From: Rhypophila decipiens
Lineage: Eukaryota > Ascomycota > Sordariomycetes > Sordariales > Naviculisporaceae
DNA: 64,000 nt
Assembly (NCBI GenBank): GCA_033297075.1
Contig: MU858113.1
Span: 1 to 64,000 of the forward strand
Direction: 5' to 3'
Part shown: positions 36,107 through 47,675 of the stretch, piece by piece
Layout: the number at the start of each line of letters is the position of its first letter
Position numbering within the stretch: the first letter of the stretch is position 1
Notes under the pieces: generated by a model
The model's database searches: none
What the model was told of the DNA's origin: nothing
The model's input: the letters and a program-made list of their open reading frames with translations, nothing else
Made by a program: the position numbers and the translations under genes

Positions 36107-36405
36107 AGTCAAAGCCAGTCAAGCCAGTCAAATACAGTCAAATCCAGTCAAATCCAGTCAAATCCAGTCAATCCAGCCAGCCAAGCCAGCCAATACCCCA
36201 TCAGCACGAGAAAAGTCTTTGCTGGAGTCGACTAGTCCGCGTCGCCCGTCTTGGGTTCGTTACTAGCCTCGGGCTTCTCTGGACGAACACTCGACACCGA
36301 CGGTCCCGGAGTTATCTTGGCCAATCAAATCCAGTCAGTCCAGTCAAATCCAGTCAGTCCAGTCAAATCCAGTCAGTCCAGTCAGTCCAGTCAAATCCAG
36401 CCAGC
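36107..36405. repeat. CAGTCAAATC-type microsatellite in two blocks
   Basis: Imperfect arrays of CAGTCAAATC and CAGTC units occur at about 36107-36180 and 36330-36405, each followed by CCAGCCAAGCC. They flank and lie within the tandem duplication at 36165-36552. Confidence 0.85.
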
Positions 36406-36552
36406 CAAGCCATCCAATACCGCCATCAGCGCGAGCAAAGCGAAGACGGGAGCGGACGAGCCGGCGTCGCCCGTCTTGGGTTCGTTGCTAGCCTCCGGCT
36501 TCTCTGGACGAACACTCGATGCCGACGGTCCCGGAGTTATCTTAGGAGCCGT
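36165..36552. repeat. tandem duplication of about 230 bp containing a gene 3' end
   Basis: The segment GCGTCGCCCGTCTTGGGTTC...GGAGTTATCTT occurs at 36238-36320 and 36466-36546 with few differences. Each copy is preceded by CCAGCCAAGCC and the CAGTC-type array. The intact minus-strand reading belongs to the right copy. Confidence 0.85.
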
Positions 36553-36700
36553 ATGGCTTGGTACGATGAAAGATGAGACCGGGAGGGCGAGCGAGGTCGT
36601 CATAAACGTTGTGGGAAGGCTTGGTTCTGCTCCGGCTGACGTGACCTGGATTTGTCCGTCACTGGACTCGGACGCGGGAGAAAACCGAACGCTGTTAAAA
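36391..36700 (-). pseudogene. 3' end of a Ser/Pro-rich protein with GPI-like tail
   Basis: On the minus strand the frame reads SSDGQIQVTSAGAEPSL, PGPSASSVRPEKPEASNEPK and ends TGDAGSSAPVFALLALMAVL, DGLAGWI. A Ser/Gly small-residue site followed by a terminal hydrophobic stretch is typical of a GPI-anchor signal, so this looks like the end of a cell-wall or surface protein. The upstream reading frame (to 36924) loses any domain or signal peptide, so only the tail is credible. The tandem copy at its left has a stop directly after GDAD and lacks the hydrophobic tail. Confidence 0.45.
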
Positions 36701-36940
36701 AGCGCTGTGGCTTTTGGGAGTCTTGAGACCATTGACCCTAGCCAATGTCTTCGCAATCCTTGCCGCCAGGGGGGGACGCCGCCCCTGGTCGACAACTGTT
36801 CGCTGCGTCGGCTGAAACTGATCGAGGGTGGCCCGCCGGTACGCCACTGATGGACGGCAACGGACAGAACAAAACAACTGCGAGTTCTACCGGAACTCGC
36901 CGGCGTCTGCCCTTGGCGGCGCACTCGCGGGGAATGCGGA

Positions 36941-36966
36941 TAGAGGCGCCACGGTTGGCGCCTCTA
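36941..36966. other. perfect 11-bp hairpin
   Basis: TAGAGGCGCCA at 36941-36951 and its exact reverse complement at 36956-36966 are separated by CGGT. It is not followed by a T-run and lies in gene debris, so no function is assigned. Confidence 0.85.
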
Positions 36967-37096
36967 TTGGCTGAATTTACAACTGGAAGTTCCCAAGGGG
37001 AATGGCGTTGTTCCAATCACGGACCACCATTAGCATGTTGGTCTTCGCAAATCGGCCGACCAACAGGTGGCTCAGGCTGGTAACGATTCCTGGAGC

Positions 37097-37500
37097 AGTG
37101 GTTCCCATTGTCCTGTCCTCTTATCCTCTGCTGTGCAGAGCAAGCGACTGAGATACTGCCAGGGGTGACGGTTTCGAAGACGCCTGTCCTGCGAGTTCGT
37201 CGTCCTCCATCAGGTGCGAAGTGGCTAGCAGCTCCGGAGAAACCCGTCCTGTGAGGAGATGGCGAAATGTGTGTGGGTTTAACACTCTTAACGTCCTCGC
37301 AATCATCGCGATGATGTTTCATGTTGACTCCATCGAAGAAGACGGTGATGTCTTTGATGAAAAGCCCAAGCCCAGTACAAGACAAGACGATGGGGATCGA
37401 TGGATCTCCATGGGGATGGGTAAGATTCTTCCCATTGTCCCGTCCTCTGATGTTGTGCTGTGCAGCGGAAGAGACTGAGATGATGCCAGGGCCAATGACG
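37097..37500. repeat. diverged direct repeat of about 75 bp
   Basis: 37097-37172 and 37423-37500 share TTCCCATTGTCC, GTCCTCT, GCTGTGCAG and GACTGAGAT-ATGCCAGGG in the same order. On the minus strand both read close variants of TPGSISVACSAQQRIRGQDN. Confidence 0.7.
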
Positions 37501-38570
37501 CTGCCACATCGCTGCCCTCATCTGCAGTGTCGCTGCCTTGCCCGGAGACACTGTGATGGGGGAGGAGAAGGACCACCGGAGTCGGCGACATTTCCTAGCC
37601 GTCGCTTCTTGTCATTACTCGTTGACGGCAGTTTTGTGTGGCGAGAAGTGCAAAGCGCTTCCAGATGCTGTCGGCCTGAATGACGAGGTTGAAAGATTTG
37701 CAAATCCCAAAGACAAGGAAGAACAGGATGACCAGAGGATCTGGGGCTGTGACACTCAAGGGTCCATGGCGGGTGCGCAAGGTGACTCCAGCGGCTGCAG
37801 GGCATTCCAGGGCGGTGCATCAGCGCGATTCACTGGCTGCGGCGCCTGAAGCTTGTTGATAAGGGGCTGCAGGGCTTGTCCAGAACAACACCGACGACAG
37901 GTGCTCAGTGTAATTCTGAATTCGCTGGGCTCTGGGACCTCGTCCGCACTGCGTGGAGAATCTCCCGACATTCCTCTGTAGGGTCCGATTTGCGGAATTG
38001 ATCGAAGCCATGATATGGGCTTGGAGTAGATGTCTAGGCCAGGGACGAGATTGGAGGTTTCGGTCAGCAGGTCCATCAAGGCTAGCTGCAAAGCTGCACA
38101 GAGCGGCTGATTGAAACGAGCTTCGGTTCTTTTGATGCCAGAGTGGGAAGACCCGATGCTTCTCCTGCGGTGCTCTAGTTTGGAATATGTAGAGCGGTTG
38201 GTCTTGCTACTCTGGTGGAGAACGTCATGGAACGAAGGCCAGGCGGCATTCACGACATTTCCCGCCAGCGCTTTGAACTCGCCATCTGCGCAATCATGAG
38301 GAGCTGGTTGACGAGGGTGTCTGCTGGGATATCCCTTTCTGGTTTCCCTTCGGTCCAGGTGGCTGCTTTCTTCTGCCGGGGTGCGCCTTTGAGACCCACA
38401 CAGACGGCCACCGGTTATAATGTTGACGAAGTTCCTTTCTTGAATGTGTGGTCCCACGGGCTCACGCCTTGTTCCCTGTACGAGCTGGGACGTCTCGTTG
38501 AGTGGCGCCATGTGGCTTGGAACAGCGGAAAAGCGGCGAAGGTGGTCGGATGTAGGAGTACCAGTGTGAC

Positions 38571-38760
38571 TGGCCGGTTTATGTCGCTTGATAGACGTGA
38601 AGGTATAGATGGTACCGGTGTGGCAGGCCGGTCCATGCTGTTTGTGAGGTGTGAAGGTAATAATGGTACTGGTGTGGCAGGCCAGTCCATGCTCCGAATT
38701 GGTAAAGTTATAAGTGGTACCGGTGTGACAGGCCGGTCCGTAAGACAACCAGTGGGTGTC
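38571..38760. repeat. minisatellite, about four units of 51-63 bp
   Basis: Units begin with GGTACCGGTGTGGCAGGCCGG or close variants (CAGTGTGACTGGCCGG, CTGGTGTGGCAGGCCAG, CCGGTGTGACAGGCCGG). On the minus strand one frame gives repeated PACHTGTIYTFT-like peptides and another gives RPATPVP-like peptides. It interrupts the reading frame of the phosphatase remnant. Confidence 0.8.
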
Positions 38761-38789
38761 ATGGTGGTTTGTAGAGGTCGGCTCTGAAC

Positions 38790-38975
38790 CTGCATTGGGG
38801 CGGCAAGTTGGTCCTTCTTGTCGATCCACTCGGCCACGAGAGCGACAACCTCCTCGTTTGACAGCATCTCCCACAGTCCGCCGCAGGCCATGACGACGAA
38901 GTCACCCTTCTCCGGGTGGATCTTGGTCATAGTGACCACGGGCTCGGCCGTGGCATGGGGCTGGGAGCTCGACTT
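38790..38975 (-). pseudogene. fragment of a Ptc5-like (PP2C) phosphatase
   Basis: Minus strand, one frame reads SSQPHATAEPVVTMTKIHP, EKGDFVVMACGGLWEMLSNE and EVVALVAEWIDKK. This matches the C-terminal part of Ptc5/pyruvate dehydrogenase phosphatases, where TAEPVVTxTKI precedes the metal-binding DG of MAxDGLWE. Here the metal-coordinating Asp is Gly (ACGGLWE), which would abolish PP2C catalysis. Immediately downstream the frame runs into the minisatellite at 38571-38760, and the N-terminal catalytic motifs were not found upstream. It is therefore a broken, inactive remnant. Confidence 0.7.
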
Positions 38976-41377
38976 TGATCATCCCGTTGGGATCTCTCCT
39001 GATCCCTTCGGGGAAATCTCTGGGATTGTCGGCTGCCTCGAAGAGGAGAGTCATTAGCAAGTTTCTCCTTTTCTTGAGGGGCAAACAGGAAGGTGACTGG
39101 GGCAGGTCTTGGCTCTATGCTCGGATGGCGACTGTCAAAGGACACTGTTAGGAGGGTATGCACAAACTCACCAAGCTAGTTCTCGCCAGCCCCGTCGTCC
39201 TCCGAGCCCGTCAGCTCCCTCGCCCTCTTCTTGATTGCCTCGAAACGATCCATAATGCGATCCGGATCTATTTGAAGATTGTATCCAATGTTAGGCAAAT
39301 CCGTCTCAGTCGCTCATCTGTGTCGGTCAAGGTATGGGCAGAGGCTGAGCTGTGCGGAGAGGCTGCGGTGGGAGGAAAGGTCGTACCAGGCATCTCCTGG
39401 GGGAGTTCTGGGTAGAGATAAAATAGTCAGCACGCTACTCGAATAAGCAGTGTTCCAATCGCCGAGACCGACGCCGGCGATGGCGCTCTTGCCGGGCCTC
39501 GGGCCAGCACCACCTGCAGTGGTACCGGACAAAGCGATGGTGAAGGACAGGAAGGGCGACTTGCGGTTGGCCTTGGACCAAATCACCATGAACAACGACG
39601 CCGCCTCCGCGTGGTGGTGCTTCCCAGCGAGGCTACGGCCCCAATACCGGACCCAGCAGCGCCAGGCATCTTCCTTTATCTGGGTCGGCGAGAATCCTGC
39701 GCCCCGGGCCCTGGCAATCCGAGCCGACGCGAGGTTGTCGATGACGGCCATGGGGTCCCTCCATTCTTGTAGGGGAAGCTCTTCTGAATAGATGCGAGGC
39801 CTGGTTAGTTTTACCCACAGAAACAAATATTTGATCACACAACTGGAATAGAATGAACCTACCGAGCTTGAAGTCGTCAAACGCTGCCAGAGAGGGATGG
39901 GCATTGGCCGTCAGTGTCGCCCAGCAGAGCATGAATAGGTTACAGGAAGACTCACGACAAGGTGCAGATGGTGCCGACATTTTGATAAAGAGAGAACAAG
40001 TAGTTCCGAGACGAATTCTTCGAAAAGTGAGGGAATGGTGATTCTTGCTTTGGTAGTCCAGCTCTTGAAGAGGGTGGGGAAAAAAAAGGTGCAAGGAACA
40101 GCGAGCTGAGGGGGTCAAAAATGAAATCACTTGCACAACAAAAACTGCACAGATTGGTAATTACGTCTAGTACCTGAAAGAACAATCGGATGCAGAACCC
40201 CTGGTCACGACTCACAGCGGAACATTGAAGCCCCATACCACCCACTCTCTCGCCAGTTCCATCACATCTAGCACCCTGCACAGCACACCAGTCATGTACC
40301 TTCCCTAGGTATGGACTGCAACTCCTCAGGGTGAAGCCTTCACCGGCCAAGCTTTCAATCCCAAGTTGCAAAACTGTACCTCTGTAGATGGTGGGACCCC
40401 ATGGACGGGAGAAGTCTGAGAAGGAAGGGGGGACTGTCTAGACTTTAATATGTCAACGGTCTATTGATCTGATATTCGACATGTAGTCCTTCCAATCAGA
40501 AAGCTATACCGCAAGGTACCACGGACGAGAGTGTCAGGGACGGCAGATTCCTTGCAGATCCCTCCTTCCCCTCACACCCCGATGGGTCATCTAGCCTTCA
40601 TCGACCCCGTTCAGCTCCCATCGCCCCACACAGTTGAAATGAGCTCATTGCCTTTTCGGTGTGCGTACGGGGTGTCCCGCCGTTGTTTCTCTACTGTCCT
40701 GACCGAGCCGCCGACTGCCACGGAAGCTGTCTTCATGAATCCTAGCAAGAATGACATTCCGGAGGTGTAGGGTCTTTCCACATCACCTGGGCAAGCTTCG
40801 TGATTGCCGGCACCGCACACACGCATGCCAAGATGGCAACCACAGAGTGTGTCTCCTTTGCCCTGATCTTATTGTAATAGTGATTGCGATAGGCTTTCTG
40901 CTCCGATGGAGAACTGCTGGGATTCAGGGCAACGACGGAGTTTTCCACATGTAGGGCAGGTGCTTCCCAGTCCTGGTGAGAAGCATGTCCACTTGAGCAT
41001 CGTCTTCCAGAAGTTACATTATTACAGCGGTACGTTATCTTGGACGTGCTCCCTCAAAGATCCTGTAGACCTCGTCAAGGAGGAAGAATGGGTAGCTCTT
41101 TCCCAGTATTTGCCTTCTTGATTTCATCCGTGTCAAGGGGAGTGTTCATTCGGAAGCAATGACCTGCCGTCAATCCAGCTCGATTACTCGTCACGCAGCG
41201 GCACGGATAGAGCAGCGTATCGTCAGGTGGACGGCCGTATCTGTGACATGCAACAAACCTGGAAGCTCCTGTCCACAGGGAAACCATAGTCTCAAGTTCC
41301 ACACCGAAAAGATTGATCTGATATTCCAGGCAGGTACGAACTAAGGCCGATCTGTGCTGCTTGAAGTTTGCCGCCAC
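38976..41377. other. gene debris without an intact gene
   Basis: Several minus-strand stretches look coding, such as 39250-39165 (IDPDRIMDRFEAIKKRARELTGSEDD, ending at a stop) and 39790-39430 (IKEDAWRCWVRYWGRSLAGK). A splice-like pair also survives (GTGAGT near 39155, ACAG near 39130). They do not assemble into a gene, and no family was recognised. 41377-41075 and 40948-40742 (minus) are similar. Confidence 0.4.
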
Positions 41378-42352
41378 AGATGAGAATCTGGACCGCTCTC
41401 ATGGTCTATTCTCCGTTCCCCACAATGACCTCATGCTCAGACGACGAGAAGCTCTGCATGTCGAAGGAGATTCACACCTGCCCAGGTCTGCTCCCAACTC
41501 ATGTATTGGCAGTCAAATTACAGGAAGCTAATTGAGCGATCTGGGTAGCCTTTTGCCGCAAAACAGCGGATGGAAGAATAATCGGAAGGTGTGAACTTTG
41601 AACGTTGCCAGGGGAAAATGCCTTGTCATCCTACCGGCCATTCACGCTAAAATATTCCTTTCATGAGGGCCGTGTTTACGCCAGGATAGTCTTTGAAGGT
41701 TCGTTCTGAAATTGTAAAAGAGACGATCTTGCTTCTCCCTTTTGAGCAATTCTGCACGTTAGACCGGCAGCTTTGCCATTAGGTGATGTGAAAAGGGTCT
41801 GTACTACCTTTGAGACATGCAAGTTGTGAGAGGGGAAATCGTAGATTGGTCTCTACAGAGCTAAGCTAAGATGTACCGAGCAAGGGGCAGCGCAGGCCAT
41901 TTATATGGCCAAGTGGCAGTGCTGCACCTACTGCTGCCTAGGGCAGTACAAAGGAGCCCAGGCAACACAAGTAGTATAATACCAACCATTGCAATCTTCC
42001 CAGACTTCATGCAAGATGTCAGACATTAATATCGTTGCCGGTGGGTGACATATTAAGGCTCACTCGATTATATTGATTGATACATGATCCACATTTAGCC
42101 GGCTGAAGTTGTCTTCATGTTCTCAACCTTGCACAAAGTGTTTTGCTGCACCCACACCGAGAAAAGGTGGGGGCTAAATACATAAGGTAATTAGCTATGA
42201 ACAGGACATTTCTTGTTGCTTCCTTCCTTAATCCTTCGTGTCCATCCCCTCGTTCCACGGGCATCCATGTAAACGCTCCGGTCCCATTCACTGATGCGTT
42301 TTTGGTTGAAGACTTTCGGCTCTCACATTCCTAGAGCGTAGAGCTTCTTGCC
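41378..42352. other. intergenic region, probable promoter of the DUF3176 gene at its right end
   Basis: No ORF of note on either strand over almost 1 kb. The final 150 bases are presumably promoter and leader. Confidence 0.6.
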
Positions 42353-44509
42353 ATGTCTTTTTACCCCCATGTCCCCTCCCCCAGTACGGTTCCCTCGGGG
42401 CGTGATCTCGAGACCGGCCACGGTAATGACAAGAACTCGAACGTTGACCGAGATTCTGTTATGAACATGAATCACAGCAAACGGTATGACGGTTCTTTCG
42501 GTAGATCATTACCCAGGTCCTCGATACGAGTTTGGTGGCTGGAGATCATCTGCGTTATTGGGAGCGCATTATGTCTTGCTGGTATGTTTCGAATTGTCCG
42601 ATAAAGCCCTACATGTAATTAGATGGCGCAGAGAACCTATTGACTGATACAAACCCATTTGATGTAATAGGTTTGACTACTGTCCTCCGCGTAGCTAACG
42701 ACCGGCCTCTTCCTTCCCTCGCGATGGGCATCAACCTCAACACGATTGTCGCCGTCTTGTCTGGGGCCGCTAAAGGCCTGCTGATGACTCCAGTCACTGA
42801 GGCACTGGGACAATGCAAGTGGAACTGGTTTGTCACCCGTCCTCGTTCCGTCGCCTGGCTTCCATGGTTCGACTCGGCCAGCCGGAGTGTTGTTAGCTCC
42901 ATCAACCTGATTTGCCAGATTGGAATCGGACACATGGCGACCCTGGGCGCGATCATCTACACCGCAAGTGTGATGATATCCCTGACCACGCAGGAAATCG
43001 TCTTCTACAAATCCGAATCCCGTACAAGCGGCACGGCAGCCTATCTACGAGACCCGACTGAATGGGATAAACCAAGCCTAACTGGGCCTGGGCCTGGGGG
43101 GGCCCAGCTTTCTGAAATCGATGAGGCGTTCAAAAGGGGTTTACGGTATCATTTCGAACTCTATTCACGGCTACATGACGACAAGATAAATTGCACATCT
43201 GCGGACTGTAACTTCCCTTCATTCGAATCCATCTCCCTTTGCTTCGAATCGCAAAACGTTCCAGGAGGGGATTTGGATGTACGGCATTTTGAGCCGTGGA
43301 GATGGCAGGAAAGTACGCTCAGCCAGGGAGCACTGAACATGGCAGATGTTCCTTCTCCTGTGAATGGTCTTAACATCTCTGTTCCATCTGCCGACCTTTC
43401 GATAGTTATTCCTACGCCCTTTCGCCAGTTCCAATATTTGGTACCAGTCAATCGGACACCAGCGGTACAAAAGGATCAACAAGCATATAGATCAGGAATC
43501 ATGGGCTTCGTTTTCGTCGAGGCTTATGCCAGTAACTTATCTTCTTACAACCCACTTGATCACTCATATAACGTCTCCGTTTTCCAGGTTCTGATGTTCG
43601 CTTGTATCAACACCTACCATCTGTCAATCATGCCAGGTTCCTCCAACCTTGAACTTCTCTCTTCTGATTTTGGGCTGCGGCCGGAAACTGTCAACCCTAG
43701 AACCGGGCCACTGGTTTGTCAGTCCCCCGGAAGGGGTAGTTACCCCGTTTGTTGGGAAAAAACTCAACTGGTCGGATTACACGAGAACTCTACAACTGAC
43801 ACTGAGCTGCAATCAATTCAGCTTCAGTCGAATGGGACAGTTCATACCTTGCACGGCAGAACGACAGAGTTGATAGCCAACAGTTTCAGCCAATATCTGG
43901 ACATATGGGGCTACGGAGCAATGAACAGGCCGTACGAAGGTTCAATGTTAGCGAGTCAATTCATGGCGAGAGCGTCATCCCAGTCGTTTGAAGGGGATAT
44001 TCTTGACTTATTCTCGACTGCTATTAAGAGCCTGAACATGGTGTAGGTTGCAATTCCAAATCCTGGCCTGAACTTGATTGCTTTGTTACCACGTCTACTT
44101 AACTATGGCATGTTTTTCTTCTCGAGAGGACTACTGACGATCTCTGAATCACAGCCTTATAGGTTTGCCTCGCACCGGCCATGACAACGTTCAGGGTACA
44201 TCACTGGCAGTAGTCACTGTCGTTGCGGTCCGCTGGGCTTGGCTCAGCTTTCTTGCCGCAGAGATCGTTTTGACAGGAGTCTTCCTCGGCTGGACAATCA
44301 TTGCGACATCCAAGGCAGGGACCAAGGTGTGGAAGACATCGACAATGGCCACGATGCTCACATTGGATGAACGCTCCCGCAACTCTATTGTCAAGTATAT
44401 GGGTGGTGGGAACGACAAAAACTCCGGGACCCCGCGCGGCCACATCTACTTGCGGCTCGTGGATGATCAGCTCGTTTATGCTGGGAACAAGGAGGCCAGC
44501 CGGGAATAG
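42353..44509 (+). CDS. DUF3176 family membrane protein
   Basis: Three exons, 42353-42581, 42671-44042 and 44155-44509, encode 651 residues; introns have GTATGT and GTAGGT donors and remain in phase. The N-terminal 60 residues are hydrophilic. WWLEIICVIGSALCLAG begins the first membrane helix, followed by the family hallmark RPLPSLAMGINLNTIVAVLS and AKGLLMTPVTEALGQCKWNWF. The DASR-like FDSASRS follows, then a third helix (GHMATLGAIIYTASVMISL). A large extracellular region with scattered Cys and NxT/S sites precedes a C-terminal helix (WAWLSFLAAEIVLTGVFLGW) and KAGTKVWKTS. This matches DUF3176, a Pezizomycotina family of unknown function, often present in many copies. It appears intact. Confidence 0.88.
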
Positions 44510-45878
44510 GGTAATGGCTTGGGCCAGGAACGGGGAGAAAAATACAACGAGGTGTCTTGTTTGTTTGAATATGTTAGGCCGTTTAGTAGTACCAGATACA
44601 TGATCGACTTTGTTCCTGCACCATGAATGCCATGCCTTCCGCCTTGCTGACCGAATGTCGCGCCTTGGATTCCCCTCTTTTTAACATTGCGATAATATCG
44701 CAGTGACTACTCACTCTCGCAATTTAGAGACCCAGTCAACATCATTGAGACCGAATGGGCAGCCTTTCTTACTATTTCGCGAACCCCCTCTGGCATTGAA
44801 GATATAGGTCCTTCGCTCTTTTGCAGGAAGATGTGCGCCCTTCTATCACAGCCAGCCTTGTATCCATCGTTTTTTTTTATCCTGAGAGGAGGCCAGCGTT
44901 ATCGGATTCCTTTAGCAAGCGGTCGATGTGAAGGCCGCGTCCGTGATGAGGCTGGAGGGTTGGCTCAAAGTTCGACTCGTCCGTCGAATAGTGTTTGGGA
45001 ACTCGTCACGGCGGTTGTTCTCTCTTACAGTCTGTACAGAAATTCTTGTTAAATCATGCTTCGTCGTTGATGATGCTTGTGGCGTCTGGGTACTTGCCTG
45101 TTTTCCCACCAGATTGTCCACATTGATGCGTCGTGACGGCTGATTGTCGCCGTATATTATGAATTCTAGAGCCAGAGCATGAATTTGACCGCTTAAAAGG
45201 AAGTTTTCCGAATGATTTCACGCGGTAGCATGATGATCGAGAAGGCTGATCGCGTCGCGACCGCGTTTGATTCGACGCGCAGAGGTGATAATCGACGCCA
45301 TACCTGTTGGCCTAAAAACGTTCAGGCAAAGACTGCCCGGTAGAAGCGGTTCGTATTCAATTCGTCGCGTTCCAGCCTCGTCAGTTTGAAAATAGGAAAT
45401 CAAAGGAAAAGACATCGGCATTAGTGAACTGCCAAACAAGCGATAACCGATCGAGATGTGTGATTCCTAGTTGCATTTTCTGTCGGGTTTTCAACGGGTT
45501 TCAAGCCCCGAGCTGTGTTGCTGGGTGGATGTCATCGCGGTGGTGGGCCTCGGCAGAATCCAAGCATCGGTGGAGTGGAGCGTAAATCGCCAATTCAATA
45601 CAGTAAATGAAGGCAACAAGCCCAACATGAATTCAATGGAAATCAAAATGGTCAAAAAGAGGTAGTGAGTATCAATCCTAGAGTTTGCGAGTAAGATTGT
45701 CTCTTGGTATTGTGACTCGGTGAGGTCAACGTCGCGTATTCAAGTGTTGGGCCACAGCTTTCCACGTTCAAACCACCAAATAAAACATCGCGAACACAAT
45801 CACATCGCCAAACACACGAGTCGACACCAAGGCTCCTAGACACAAACGACAGCGACAAAGGATAATCAAGCAGGCAAT
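44510..45878. other. intergenic region without a supported gene
   Basis: Only short ORFs, none with a domain. Borders repeat element copy C. Confidence 0.55.
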
Positions 45879-46228
45879 TTTCTTCCCCATATCATCACAC
45901 AAGGCGATGAGCATAGTGAAAAAAAAAGATGTTTATAGACTGTGAGTCTGTGTGAAACCAAAAATTATGCCAGGCTCAGCATTTGGGGTTGATGCTGGCT
46001 GCAGTGCAGAACCGTCACCAGTTGACTCTAGTCGCCCCCGAGGTCACCTTCATGATCGTGAACCTCAAGCTGACTTTGCTGGGCTCGGAACGAACACAGC
46101 AAGGTATGAAGAAAAAAAAGAAGGAAAGAGAAGTTGAAAAATTGGGGAGGAAGAGATTCTTTTATAGACAGTGGAGGGGGTCCGTGCACACAGCAAAACG
46201 GGACCCACTCTTGCGGTGTTTTCACGTG
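45879..46228 (-). repeat. dispersed promoter-plus-box element, copy C
   Basis: Minus strand: CACGTG at 46228-46223, GTGCAC at 46189-46184, CTATAAAA at 46167-46160, a strongly CT-rich leader, an AATTTTTGGTTTCAC stretch near 45965-45950, then an eight-T run and the conserved block at 45927-45879. The block opens an ORF of about 45 codons starting MLIALCDDMGKK that reaches a stop near 45778. Several in-frame Cys and hydrophobic residues are present, but no family is recognised. Confidence 0.75.
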
Positions 46229-47675
46229 AGTTGACGAGCAGGACAGGGGTAGTGGAAGAAAAAAGCTGGCCGGAACGGAAAAGCAGCCCTGCCGACCAGC
46301 AGTGGAGGGGGAGTCAGGGTACGTCACTGGCCGGGCAGCTGTCCAGGATGGAAGGGAAGAACTGTCCGGCCCTGCCAGCTGGCCTGCTCCACGTTCGTGG
46401 GAGGAGAGCCGAGCAGAGGAGGCCTGGGGGTCGTTGATGGCCTGCCGGTGGCTTTTGTAGCTTCGCTCGCATTTACTCGGGCACCATTGGTGTCAGTATA
46501 TATTCCGACCTGTGCCTGTCGACGTCCATCAGGCTCATCAGCCTATTGATTGACTAACCATCACCACATTTGCTTCAGGAGAATGTCCTTCCTCAACTTG
46601 CCCTCCTCTGCTACACGCCAATTCCATCACGATCTGACTGACTACAGTGTGCCCAAATGACAACACATCTTCCATTAAATACTCTTCGCTGAATGGATTT
46701 CCCTCTCCAACATCTTAATCAATCACAGCGGATGGCTTAAGTTACAATCTCACCCTTCTCAGCCCCGTGACCCTTGCTTACAGCCTTCCTTCCTTTTCTT
46801 TTAGCGAGCTATCGCAACTAGCATCTCTTATCCACGACGAAAAGGACAGCCCCAGGGTCTTCGGTTCGCTCTCGAGATCGCGTAACAAACTCGCGAAGCC
46901 CTTAGCGTCAGCGAATCTCGAGCATTGTCAAGAAGCGCTGGACACACAATTCGGCCACCTTTTCAGCCACCTTTAATCTTCCTTTACTCACCCAGAGGAC
47001 GATCGCTTCGCGTTACTTCCCCGTCCAAGATCAACGATGACAGGCGAACGCACTGCGAGATTAAGCCGGGCTCCCGCTGCGATCTGGGATAACACAATTG
47101 GCGACAAAGGCCTGAGAATAGTTCATCTGAGTGGAGGAGGATTCAGGGTAGCCCTTGCAATGGATCATTGCGTGGCTCCTATAGCTCGGAAAGGGAAACT
47201 TGTCGTTGGATGGTTTTGACCACAGTCACCTTTATGCTGGCCGAGGAACGACCGGAATCATCTCATGCTGGCGCGAGGCTGGGTGGACAAATTGCACTTT
47301 CAATAATTTGGAGCGTCTCATCTTATTTGTGTCGTGAAACGGTGAGACATGTCTCCCAAAACACAAAAGACACCAGCCTCTCAAGTGCCGTACGGTCAAT
47401 ACAAAGGGGCGAAGGCCTGGCTAGGCAAAGATTCAATGCCATCACGGTGGTGAATCGACCACGCAGTGTCACTCGTCTTGCATACACCCCAAAGAATCTC
47501 TAGTCTTGTTGACAGACTCCTAAAAGGCCCTTTCAACTACGGATGTGCTCTAATATGTACTCATCTCGACCTCCTTTCCCCTCCCTCGTCTTCATCCCGA
47601 TGCGCTATGTACATGAACCGCTAGATCTGTCTAGCTGGCAGTCCAAAATGTCTTTACAATGCATGTGCAACACTG
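46229..47675. other. intergenic region without a supported gene
   Basis: Short ORFs only (for example 46767-46976 and 47168-47503, plus). No domains or credible splicing. Confidence 0.55.

Noticed and set aside
37756..38874. 372-codon minus-strand ORF
   Set aside because: No domain or proper start. It crosses the minisatellite and the Ptc5-like remnant in a frame different from the phosphatase frame. Noted as a possible chimeric transcript only.
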